Shown piece after piece: positions 35,578 through 43,451 of a stretch of 64,000 nucleotides of DNA (its first letter is position 1; every line of letters begins with the position of its first letter). This DNA comes from JBHOQS01 sp042408875 (GTDB lineage Bacteria; Chloroflexota; UBA11872; JBHOQS01). Both the position numbers and the translations under genes were made by a program. The stretch covers positions 186,001 through 250,000 of the forward strand of contig JBHOQS010000027.1 in assembly GCA_042408875.1 (NCBI GenBank), in the 5' to 3' direction. The notes under the pieces were generated by a model. That model did not search any database, had not been told where the DNA came from, and was given only the letters and a program-made list of their open reading frames with translations.

Positions 35578-36690
35578 TCACTTAATCTCCTCTCTATATT
35601 TATTTTTATATTTATCTTTACCACTTGATCGGAGATATCGCGCTCGTGCCTTGAGCACCTTCCAGGCCTTTTCCCCGCCTTCGATCTGCAGGATCTTCTT
35701 CTTGAGCGTACGTGAGCGGCGGCCGATCCGCGGCGCAAGCTTAGAAAGGACTATATCGCGCCCGCGTTGCAGGCCCCGAAGTAAGTATCTCTTGAATTTT
35801 TCCTGCTGATCTGCCGCAAGCTTAATTCTGCCATTTTCTTCTAATGCTAAGATCTTAAAAAAGTAGTCCGTAATGTGCTCCTTCACCTTATCGAGATCAG
35901 GCGAAAGGAGCAGTTTAACGTAATCCCGGTCAACCCAATCAGCCGCCCGCTTTAGACTCTGCATGTCAGCTGGATCAAAGTTATCGATCAGCGAGATCAA
36001 CTGGTCGATTTGGGAGATCGCGGTCATCCAATTGCCAAAATTGGCAGAATACACACGATCGGTATTGCCAAGAAACAGGTCAATGAAGGTGACTATACCC
36101 AGCCGTTCGACATAATCGGGACTCTGAAGTAAACTGATCGCAACTGCCGAGTGCTTATTGGCGAGATCCCTGAACGTCATGCCCGAGACCTTCTCCATGA
36201 GGAGGATCTGGGGTGCCGCCTTGAAGGTATCCGCAAGCTCCTTACCAAGATGTTGCTCAATAATATTCCCGATCCAGAATCTGTCGTTCTCGTCGGCAAG
36301 ACGGATGGAAGGAGTCTTGGCCTTCTTCCCACTAAGCTCCTGGTGCACGGCATGCGCAACGAGGTTCTCTAGGGCTGGGTCTCTGTCGGTGCTACGCTTG
36401 GCGACAAGCCCTTGCGGCGTGTGGTCCTCGAAGAACACCACGCCCTCCTGTCCCGAGCCCGAACGCGTAGCCTTGCTTACATATGTCCACTTGGTGTCGA
36501 AGAGCGAGAGGCGTTGTATGACCATCGGCGCCCCCGGCTGGTGCAGGAGCCTGCTCACGGCTTGATTGCCGATCTGCCGCTGCAGGCCTAAGAGCAGGTG
36601 CTCGGACGAACGGTGATCCACCGATTGGGCTGCCTCGGTCATGGCGCGACGCCGGTTCGCTGCTTTGCCCACGCGGATATTCGCACGCAT
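35578..36690 (-). CDS. Kinase-like effector with eCIS-type N-terminal signature
   Basis: A 370-residue protein whose codons are much poorer in GC than the neighbours, suggesting transfer. Residues 35-48 read LQRQIGNQAVSRLL, the motif typical near the N-termini of DUF4157 and other cargo proteins linked to extracellular contractile injection systems. Residues about 65-260 have the pattern of an actin-fragmin-kinase/HipA-like fold: a possible nucleotide Lys in LVAKRS, Glu in ALENLVAHAV, ILLMEKVSGMTFRDLA, the catalytic-type DLFLGNTDRV with NFGNWM, and metal-site SLIDNFDP. A basic tail ends the protein. No signal peptide or membrane helix is seen. The ATG at 36690 has AAGGAG. No injection-system genes lie in the window. 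The kinase relation is inferred from motif order; the target is unknown. Confidence 0.72.
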   Translation of the reverse strand: MRANIRVGKAANRRRAMTEAAQSVDHRSSEHLLLGLQRQIGNQAVSRLLHQPGAPMVIQRLSLFDTKWTYVSKATRSGSGQEGVVFFEDHTPQGLVAKRSTDRDPALENLVAHAVHQELSGKKAKTPSIRLADENDRFWIGNIIEQHLGKELADTFKAAPQILLMEKVSGMTFRDLANKHSAVAISLLQSPDYVERLGIVTFIDLFLGNTDRVYSANFGNWMTAISQIDQLISLIDNFDPADMQSLKRAADWVDRDYVKLLLSPDLDKVKEHITDYFFKILALEENGRIKLAADQQEKFKRYLLRGLQRGRDIVLSKLAPRIGRRSRTLKKKILQIEGGEKAWKVLKARARYLRSSGKDKYKNKYREEIK

Positions 36691-37218
36691 AATGCTCCAC
36701 TCCTTACCACGTTTGTCTCTTTGTCTTTAGTCCGCCCTTCACCACGGTACTGGGGGAGCGACATTCTGCGGTATACCTCGGCCGAGGTCGAGAGCAACTG
36801 CAATGCCGCCTCTCCAGCCAGGCGCTCAATAATCAATGATTAACTTAACTAATAAAAATAGCATTGGCACTGTTGGAACACTATTGGAATAGTGCCCCCC
36901 CGAAGCATTCACCCCCACTGAAGCATTGGCCCCCACCAGCCTCGGCTGGGTGGGTGTGCAGCAGAGAGCCAGCCGCGGCTCTCCAGACGATCTACTTCTG
37001 GAGCCGGATACATGAGCACTCAAAAAGTGCGGCACTTTACTTAGTACTGCACTAAGCATAGAAGGCAGCGGTTACACCACGGTTAATGGAGGGTTAATGG
37101 AGGATTAATGCAGGACCACGCACCCTCGCTCTTCCCGCAGGTGGGCAGGTGGCAGATAGGGCGGAAACAGGCGTGCCAGGGCACCAATGCCAAGGCACCA
37201 AAAGGGCGTACCACAACG
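36691..37218. other. Intergenic region with AT-rich tract and palindromes, no gene seen
   Basis: About 530 bases. Features: an AT-rich stretch near 36826-36862; a palindrome CACTATT-GG-AATAGTG at 36879-36894 within a larger inverted pair (GGCACT and AGTGCC); two direct repeats of GAAGCATT followed by CCCCCAC near 36902-36930; and a hairpin of CCCACCAGCC with GGCTGGGTGGG near 36926-36950. The palindrome could be an operator for the effector gene. Nothing here looks coding. Confidence 0.4.
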
Positions 37219-38595
37219 CTAGTAGTGCACGACCAGTGGGGTGCCGATGCCAGCCCAGTCCCAGAGCCACTTGGCGTCGCGTTCGAGGAGGCCCAGACAG
37301 CCGTGGCTGCTGGGAATGCCGAACAGCGCGGCCGGCCGCCAGTAGTTGGTGTGCAGAGCCGCCCCGCCAGTAGTGAAATACTGCGTCCACTTGACGTTTT
37401 CGAGATAGTAGGTGGGCACCTCGTACTTGTCCAGCCGCAGCAGCGTCGAGCCGTCCATCGTCTCGTTCTCGACGCGGCGAATGATCCGGAAGGTGCCGGT
37501 GGGGGTCTCCCAGCCGGGCCGGCCGCTGGTCGTCACCGCGCGGTACACCGGCGTCCGGCCCTCATAGGCAATGACTACCTGGTGCGTCAAGTTGACGTCG
37601 ATCCATTTGCCGGTCATCGGGGCATTCGGCGGCACGGGCGGCGGCTCCCGCACCGGCGCAGCGCGGATGAGCGCGGAATAGACGTAGCCGGCCGGCGGCG
37701 CAGCCGGATCGTACGACAGGTCGTCGCCGTAGGCGGCCACGCGCGCCCAGGTGCGGTTGTCTTTATCGATCTCTTCGCCCTCCACCCAGGCGGTGACCAC
37801 AATAGGAGTCCCGGCGCGCAGTTGCGTCACCGGCTGGATGAACGTATGCGGCTCAGGACGCAGGTTCACCACGTCTGCAGCGATCGTACCGCGCCAGCCC
37901 TTCACCTCGATGGCCGCGGCCTTGGGCGGGCCGGCGGGTCCAACAGCCGTGGCATCGATGTAGGCGTAGTTCTTGGTCTCCGGGTTCAGCACATGCAGCC
38001 GCGGGCCATCCTGGGGCTTCATCACCAGGTAGTGCGCGCCGCGCGGCGCCGGCCCAAAGCTGCGAGCATTTCCATCCGGCCCAGACCAGAGCTCAGTCGG
38101 TCGGTGGACGGCGACCCACCAGGGGCGGAAGGTCGGTGGCGCCGGGGGCGGTGGCTCAGTAGCCTGCTCCACCGGCTCGCCAGGCTCTTCTGGGACGGGT
38201 ACTCCGGTGGGCACAGGGGCCGGCGTCGGCACCGGGGTAGGCGCCGGGGTGGGGATGGCGGTCACACCGGCCGGCGGTGGGGGACTGGGGGCGATGCCGC
38301 TACTGTCCAGGTACGCGTAGTTGCCGGTCGCCGGTATGAACACGTAGCTGCGGCCGAGGTCTGGCGGCTGGACCACCAGCACATAGTGGCCCCGTGCGAG
38401 GGTGCCGAAGGAAATGGCCGCGCCGTCGGGGCCAGACCACTGATCCAGGTCACGGCTGGTCAGACCCCACCAGGGGCTCCAGGGAGGGCTCTGGCCGGCA
38501 GCGCCGGCAGGAAGCAGGAGCAGGATACCGCATGCACACAGCAGTGCAATGCCAGGTAGACGCCGCAGCAGGCGTGAGCGTAAAAAACAGCGCAC
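37219..38595 (-). CDS. Exported L,D-transpeptidase (YkuD family)
   Basis: This 458-residue enzyme has a signal peptide (about 14-34, ending AGAAG). Two repeats that read W.SGPDG...SFG....G.HYLV and N.KNYAYID at about 45-95 and 160-215 are probably wall-binding. Between them is a Pro-rich linker (about 100-150). An SH3-like stretch (VVNLRPEPHTFI) comes before the YkuD domain at the C-terminus. The catalytic motif SHGC is at 430-433, with the His of LHTNYW earlier. It cross-links peptidoglycan or attaches proteins to it outside the membrane. It is the last gene of the minus-strand set that starts with trxA. Confidence 0.92.
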   Translation of the reverse strand: MRCFLRSRLLRRLPGIALLCACGILLLLPAGAAGQSPPWSPWWGLTSRDLDQWSGPDGAAISFGTLARGHYVLVVQPPDLGRSYVFIPATGNYAYLDSSGIAPSPPPPAGVTAIPTPAPTPVPTPAPVPTGVPVPEEPGEPVEQATEPPPPAPPTFRPWWVAVHRPTELWSGPDGNARSFGPAPRGAHYLVMKPQDGPRLHVLNPETKNYAYIDATAVGPAGPPKAAAIEVKGWRGTIAADVVNLRPEPHTFIQPVTQLRAGTPIVVTAWVEGEEIDKDNRTWARVAAYGDDLSYDPAAPPAGYVYSALIRAAPVREPPPVPPNAPMTGKWIDVNLTHQVVIAYEGRTPVYRAVTTSGRPGWETPTGTFRIIRRVENETMDGSTLLRLDKYEVPTYYLENVKWTQYFTTGGAALHTNYWRPAALFGIPSSHGCLGLLERDAKWLWDWAGIGTPLVVHY

Positions 38596-38718
38596 AAATC
38601 CTCCAGGGAACGTACATAGCGTGGCGAGACCGATGCAGGGGGGTGCGATGGCGCCTCCTCACCCGACCTATCCCCTTACCATAACGACGGTGTGGCTGCC
38701 AAGACGCGCGACTATTGC

Positions 38719-39930
38719 TCACACTGGCGCCCCGTCTTTGGCTAGCAGCACCAGGTTATTGCGGTGGATCACCTCGTCACCGTACGCGAAGCCGAGGATC
38801 GCTTCGATCTCATCGGAGTGGCGCCCTTTGATCGCCTCCAGGTCTGCGGCAGCGTAGTTGACCAGCCCGCAGGCGATGCGGGCGCCGTCTCGGGTCACCA
38901 CGGTGACCGGATCGCCCCGCCGGAAGCGGCCTTCCACGGCGAGCACACCGGCGGCCAGCAGGCTGCGGCCGGAGCGCAAGAGCGCCCGCGCGGCGCCGTC
39001 GTCTACGACGATCCGCCCGCGCCCAGCCAAGGCAGAGAGGATCCAGCGCTGGCGGCTGGCACGCTGCCCGGCTGCAGCCACAAAGCGCGTGCCCATGGGC
39101 TCGCCACAGGCCGCCCGCACGAGGACATCTGGCGCATGTCCGGGCACAATCAGCACATCCACGCCGGACGCCGTAGCCAGCTTGGCAGCGTCGATCTTGG
39201 TGCGCATGCCGCCGGTCCCGAGCGCAGTGCCGGCCCCACCGGCCAGCCGCTCGATTTGCCGGTCGATGCTGTACACCACCGGGATGAGCGTGGCCGATGG
39301 GTCACGGCGCGGGTCGGCAGTGTACAGGCCGCCGGTGTCGGTGAGGATGATCAACGCATCGGCATCCACAACGTTGGCTACCATGGCCGAGAGGTTATCG
39401 TTGTCGCCGAACTTGATCTCTTCGACGGCGACGGCGTCGTTCTCGTTGATGACCGGTACGATGCCGTTTTCAAGCAGTGCCAGCAGGGTGTTGCGGGCGT
39501 TGAGATAGCCCTGGCGCATAGCGAGGTCGGCGCGAGTGAGCAGTGCCTGGCCGACCAGCACGCCGTGCTGCCGGAACAGCTCGTCATAGCACTGCATCAG
39601 CGCGATCTGGCCGATGGCAGCCAGGACCTGCTTATAGGGGATATCCCGCCGCACCGGCGCGGCGCCCAGCCGGGCGCGTCCGGCGGCGATCGCTCCTGAG
39701 GTGACGACCAGCACGTCGGCGCCTAACCGCCGCAGGCTGACCACCTGGCGCACCAGGTCGGCCATGCAGGTGCGATCCAGGTCCACGCCGCCGCCGGTCA
39801 GGATGGCGGTGCCGAACTTCGCCACGATCCGGCGGTAACGTAGCTCGCGCCGGCCATCCCCGCTGGCGCTTGGCTGCGCACACGCAACATCGTCCTGCAG
39901 CAGTACGTTCTCTGCCCTGCCCTCTGCCAT
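38719..39930 (-). CDS. proB: Glutamate 5-kinase with PUA domain
   Basis: ProB phosphorylates glutamate in the first step of proline synthesis. The amino-acid kinase domain begins RIVAKFGTAILTGGG and contains VVTSGAIAAGRARLG, PVINENDAVAVEE, FGDNDNLSAMVAN and LTDTGGLYTADPR, with the nucleotide segment GTGGMRTKIDAAKLA. The C-terminal PUA domain (about 315-390) is typical of bacterial ProB. The ATG at 39930 gives 403 residues; a frame to 39984 adds an unlikely tail. No proA is adjacent. Confidence 0.94.
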   Translation of the reverse strand: MAEGRAENVLLQDDVACAQPSASGDGRRELRYRRIVAKFGTAILTGGGVDLDRTCMADLVRQVVSLRRLGADVLVVTSGAIAAGRARLGAAPVRRDIPYKQVLAAIGQIALMQCYDELFRQHGVLVGQALLTRADLAMRQGYLNARNTLLALLENGIVPVINENDAVAVEEIKFGDNDNLSAMVANVVDADALIILTDTGGLYTADPRRDPSATLIPVVYSIDRQIERLAGGAGTALGTGGMRTKIDAAKLATASGVDVLIVPGHAPDVLVRAACGEPMGTRFVAAAGQRASRQRWILSALAGRGRIVVDDGAARALLRSGRSLLAAGVLAVEGRFRRGDPVTVVTRDGARIACGLVNYAAADLEAIKGRHSDEIEAILGFAYGDEVIHRNNLVLLAKDGAPV

Positions 39931-40002
39931 AGGCCTCAGCCTGCTCCCTCGTGGGTGCACCTGCGCCGCGGCCAGCGTATCCACAGCATCCGCAACAAGA
40001 TC

Positions 40003-40791
40003 CTAGCGCGCTCGCCGGGCCACGATGATGAGCCGGTCACTCTCTGCGCTATACGGATCGAGATCGTAGCTCCCATAGGCGGCCTCCAGCGCGAGGCCGC
40101 TTGCCGCCAGGAGGAGCTCAAGCTCCGGGAGGTAGCAGTAACGCATGGGAAACGACGCTACCGTGCGGCGTATCGCCCCGTCTGGGAAGAGCTCGTCGTA
40201 CACGAATGTAACCTCGATCCGCTGCGTGGCCGGGTCGATGCTCTGGCACTCGAAGTGTAGCACGTGCCGCGGCGGATTCTCCAACCGATGCTCACAATGG
40301 AGCGTGAGCAATCCGCTGCGCTCGGGCGCGACATAGGTGTGTGGATTGAAAAGATCGAGCACCAGCCGGCCGTCCGGTGTAAGGTGGCCGGCCGCAGTGC
40401 GCAGGGCGGCAAGCTGATCGACCTGCGTCTCCAGGTGCATGAAGGTGTTCAGTGCGGCGAAGACCAGGCCGAAGCGGCGGCTGAGCGCGACGCTACGCAT
40501 ATCAGCCTGCTGGAGCTCGACCTGGCCGGCGGCTGCTGTGGCGAGCAGGCGGCGTGCCCGCTCCAGCATCGCTGCCGAGCGATCAATCCCCACCGCGCGA
40601 ATGCCGGCGTCGGCTAGCGCGCGCAGCACACGTCCGGTGCCGCAGCCCAGCTCCAGGGCCGTGCCATCGCCGGCGCGCGCAAAATTCACGTAGAGCGGCA
40701 GGTCGTCGGTAAAACCGCCGTACTCCAGATCGTAGAAGGGCACCAGCCAGGCGAGGGGATCGGTCTCCTCAGCGGGAAGCTGCGTGCTCAT
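40003..40791 (-). CDS. SAM-dependent class I methyltransferase
   Basis: The 262-residue protein has motif I ALELGCGTGRVLRALADAG near residue 45, the acidic GIDRSAAMLERARRLL, motif II/III with LQQADMRS and FAALNTFMHL, and GRLVLDLFNPHTY. The N-terminal DPLAWLVPFYDLEYGG is typical of small-molecule methyltransferases of the Methyltransf_25 group. The substrate is unknown. The ATG at 40791 overlaps the stop of the upstream membrane-protein gene (ATGA), so translation is coupled; a longer frame to 40863 is rejected for that reason. Confidence 0.88.
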   Translation of the reverse strand: MSTQLPAEETDPLAWLVPFYDLEYGGFTDDLPLYVNFARAGDGTALELGCGTGRVLRALADAGIRAVGIDRSAAMLERARRLLATAAAGQVELQQADMRSVALSRRFGLVFAALNTFMHLETQVDQLAALRTAAGHLTPDGRLVLDLFNPHTYVAPERSGLLTLHCEHRLENPPRHVLHFECQSIDPATQRIEVTFVYDELFPDGAIRRTVASFPMRYCYLPELELLLAASGLALEAAYGSYDLDPYSAESDRLIIVARRAR

Positions 40792-41333
40792 CGCCGCGTC
40801 AGCGCCAGCAGCTCGAGGAGCCCGAAGGCAGCAGCGGCCAGCAGCGCATAGCTCCAGCTCCACGAGCGCACGGTCGAAAGGTAGAGATTAAACACGATGA
40901 ATGTTGCCAGCAGGATGCCCTGGCGGGTGCAGTGGCCCAGGTTGCCGCGGTAGAGCTTCGAGACGAGCAGGCGTTGGTGAAGCCAGTATATCAGCGGGAT
41001 GCACGTGACCACGAGCGCCTGATAGAGCAGCCAGAAGAACACGCCGCGGTTAGTCAGCACATCGGGGTTCGCGCGGCGCCCGAAGCTATACAGGGCTGCC
41101 CATGCCAGGACCATGGTGACGGCCCACAGCAGTTTGAAGCCCAGTACCATCCAGCCGCCTGGCGGCCGGATAGTTGACTGGCCCAGGGCGATGCGCACCC
41201 ACAGGATACCGCCAGGCCGCTCGATCGGCGCAGGAATCTCGACCAGCGGCACGTCCCGCCCGACGCCGCGGCGTCGTGGCGTTGCAGGCTCCCGTGTCCG
41301 TCGCGGAGGGAGATCGGTGCCACGCAGGGGCAT
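40788..41333 (-). CDS. Membrane protein of unknown function (three to four helices)
   Basis: The 181-residue protein has an Arg/Pro-rich N-terminus of about 60 residues, then hydrophobic helices near 64-83 (FKLLWAVTMVLAWAALYSF), 98-116, 137-152 and 160-178. No enzymatic motif or cysteine pair is recognised. Start ATG at 41333 (a later Met near residue 62 is possible and would remove the hydrophilic N-terminus). Its stop overlaps the methyltransferase start by 4 bases. It belongs to the trxA-to-YkuD gene set. Confidence 0.72.
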   Translation of the reverse strand: MPLRGTDLPPRRTREPATPRRRGVGRDVPLVEIPAPIERPGGILWVRIALGQSTIRPPGGWMVLGFKLLWAVTMVLAWAALYSFGRRANPDVLTNRGVFFWLLYQALVVTCIPLIYWLHQRLLVSKLYRGNLGHCTRQGILLATFIVFNLYLSTVRSWSWSYALLAAAAFGLLELLALTRR

Positions 41334-41377
41334 TGCTCCATGCCTTCCTGGGATGCGCTGGCAGAGTGCCGCAGCTG

Positions 41378-42202
41378 TTAGCGCGAGACGAGCATGGCAC
41401 GCCCGAAGATGAGAACAAGTGACAGGACGCCCACGGCGGCGTACCGGAGCGCAGCGCGCGGGCCTAGCGAGCCTGCCTCAATGTGGCGCAGCAGGCTAAG
41501 CAAGACATAGCACAGCAGCAGCAAGGCTGCCCCGCCGGCTAGGCCGCCGATGGGCCAGTATGTCAGTGCCCACAATGCCTCGGCCACGCCCAGGGCAACG
41601 ACCAGCGCATCGCCTGCGGCGCGTCGCCGGTCAGCGAGCTCGGCCTGAAGCACGCGATACGCCGCGCCAAAGGTCGCGCTCAGTACCACCGGCGCCAGCA
41701 TCAGCGTGCGCGCTTTGCTCTGGAAGACAGCTGCGTAGAGCGCGAACAGGCCAACATAGGCAAGCACCTCCAGGGCTGTGCGCGCCAGGGTCCCGACCGG
41801 GCCGTGTGCCAGGATGAAGCGCTCGGCCAGCACATCGGCAGCGAGGAGGACCCCAAGGATCGCCAGTCCAGCCACACCGAGCACGCCGGTAGTGACGCCG
41901 CCGCCTGCTGCCGGCAGGACCAGCACGACGCCGTAGAGGTGCACCGCCGGCAGCGCCAGCAGCGCTGGCGAGAACCGGTAGCGCGCGTGCGAACGCAGCA
42001 GGAAGTCTTCGCCGATGGCGAAGACAATCAGCAGGAGCGCCAGCACCAGGTAGTGCGCCGGCGCCGGGACCGTAAGCGAGAACGCCGCACCGAGAAGTAC
42101 CAAGGCCACCAGCACGCCCAGCCGGTCGTACGGGAAGGCCCCGGCTTCAGGCGGGTTCCAGAGCCGTCGCGGTAGCCGACGGTGTCGCAGGGCGCTGCTC
42201 AT
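41378..42202 (-). CDS. Multi-helix membrane protein of unknown function
   Basis: A 274-residue, very hydrophobic protein with about eight membrane helices (for example LGVLVALVLLGAAFSL, YLVLALLLIVFAIG, LEVLAYVGLFALYAAVF, AALLLLCYVLLSLL). Few charged residues sit inside the helices, and no transporter signature is recognised. The ATG at 42202 overlaps the trxA stop in an ATGA arrangement, so it is translationally coupled to thioredoxin; a longer frame to 42436 reads through trxA in another frame and is rejected. Its function might involve thiol or electron transfer through the partner gene, but there is no direct sign. Confidence 0.8.
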   Translation of the reverse strand: MSSALRHRRLPRRLWNPPEAGAFPYDRLGVLVALVLLGAAFSLTVPAPAHYLVLALLLIVFAIGEDFLLRSHARYRFSPALLALPAVHLYGVVLVLPAAGGGVTTGVLGVAGLAILGVLLAADVLAERFILAHGPVGTLARTALEVLAYVGLFALYAAVFQSKARTLMLAPVVLSATFGAAYRVLQAELADRRRAAGDALVVALGVAEALWALTYWPIGGLAGGAALLLLCYVLLSLLRHIEAGSLGPRAALRYAAVGVLSLVLIFGRAMLVSR

Positions 42203-42525
42203 GCGAGATGCGGCTTCAGGACCTGCTCGAAGTACGACTTCGGGCGCAAGCCAACGATAGTCTCCACGGGCTGCCCGTTCTTGAACAGGATCAATGTCGG
42301 GATGCCCATGATATTGAAACGCCCCGGTAGCTGCGGGTTGGCGTCCACGTCGCACTTTGCGACCTTCAGGCGGCCATCGTACTCCTGCGCCAGCTCCTCG
42401 ACGATGGGCGCGATGCGTTTGCACGGCTGGCACCACTCCGCCCAGAAATCGACGAGCACCGGGAGCTCCGACTGGAGCACCTCCTGCTCGAAGTTCTGCT
42501 CAGTGACTTCGACTGGCTTGCCCAC
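42199..42525 (-). CDS. trxA: Thioredoxin
   Basis: The 108-residue protein has the canonical active site WAEWCQPCKRIAP and the cis-proline loop GIPTLILFKNG. It is a cytosolic protein disulfide reductant with no signal peptide. The Gly of the usual WCGPC is replaced by Gln, a known variation that shifts the redox potential. The ATG at 42525 has AAGGAGG upstream. It is the first gene of a minus-strand set with overlapping starts and stops. Confidence 0.94.
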   Translation of the reverse strand: MGKPVEVTEQNFEQEVLQSELPVLVDFWAEWCQPCKRIAPIVEELAQEYDGRLKVAKCDVDANPQLPGRFNIMGIPTLILFKNGQPVETIVGLRPKSYFEQVLKPHLA

Positions 42526-43451
42526 TCGTATTACCTCCTTCGTACGTATCGCCTCAACTAATCGCCTCCTTTAGTTTGGGAGACAAAGGAGACAAAATAG
42601 ATTATAGTTTAGGAGACAAATAGATTAGGAGACAGCCGTTAGATCATAAGATCATAAGATTATAAGATTAGAAGATTAGAAGATTAGAAGATTAGAAGAA
42701 AGAAGACAAATGCGAGATAGACGATAGACACATTGTCCCAGACATAGAGGTGTGGCTGTCACATCTCGCAGGCCATATGGCTGGCGAGGCTCTACCCCAC
42801 CCCACGCACTCGTAACACCGGCCGGCGCGCAAGGGACATCCAGCTAGCCTTCACCAGTATATGCGACAGGCCCGGTCCACTCCAACTCGAGCAATTCTCC
42901 TGATCTCTGGACCTTCTCCCCCCGCAGAGGGTGAGCAGCTGCCAGCCGTAGGGGACCTATGCTGGTTCCAGCAGGGGGCTCCTGCTCTGTATAGCAAGCG
43001 CGCACCAGCTCCACTCTGGCGAGAGCCCTTCCACAGCGATATCAACACCCGGCCGCAGCACAGAGCTCTTCCGCTACGGCCTGCCGAGCGCGCTCCGTAG
43101 CAGCGAGGCGAATCCCCCAGGCACGCGCGTACGGCTCCCACTGCTGCCGCTGCTCAGGTGGTGCACTTGCAGGCACTCCCCTTTCCGGCTTCACTGTTCC
43201 AACTCTAACTCTACCAGGCTAACTCGAACAGCCCCGATAGTCGTTTGCCGGCTGGCCGTCAAGCTTCGGTCACCCGCCGGGATTATACCGGCATCCCCGG
43301 CCGTGAACTGCCATGCGGAGACCTACACCGACGGGCTGGGAGCGAACCATGGCCATGGCAGAGCAGTGACCTGTATCACCAGAACATGGCCGGCGAGTCC
43401 CTCCAGAGAGACCGGGTCCGTCTAAGAGACCCGGGAATATCCGTGCAGGGG
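42526..43451. other. Long intergenic region, no confident gene
   Basis: This stretch of about 925 bases separates trxA from recD2, both on the minus strand. The left third (42540-42720) is AT-rich and repetitive: several copies of GGAGACAAA near 42580-42640 and the 8-bp array at 42642-42697. The rest is mixed composition. Open frames of 60-96 codons exist (for example minus 42851-43141) but lack ribosome binding sites and show no recognisable protein. No tRNA cloverleaf was found by eye. Confidence 0.5.
42642..42697. repeat. 8-bp tandem repeat array upstream of trxA
   Basis: Seven consecutive octamers: GATCATAA twice, GATTATAA once, GATTAGAA four times. The last four are identical. It lies about 120 bases upstream of the trxA start, in its 5' region on the minus strand. 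Confidence 0.93.

Noticed and set aside
37108..38559. 483-codon plus-strand frame over the L,D-transpeptidase
   Set aside because: The minus strand carries the full YkuD enzyme with SHGC; the plus frame is rich in Arg, Gly and His with no motif.
42642..42697. The octamer array as a CRISPR
   Set aside because: Units are 8 bases with no unique spacers, and no cas genes are present.
42851..43141. 96-codon minus-strand frame in the trxA-recD2 gap
   Set aside because: No ribosome binding site, Cys/Arg/Gly-rich and no resemblance to a known domain; kept as non-coding.
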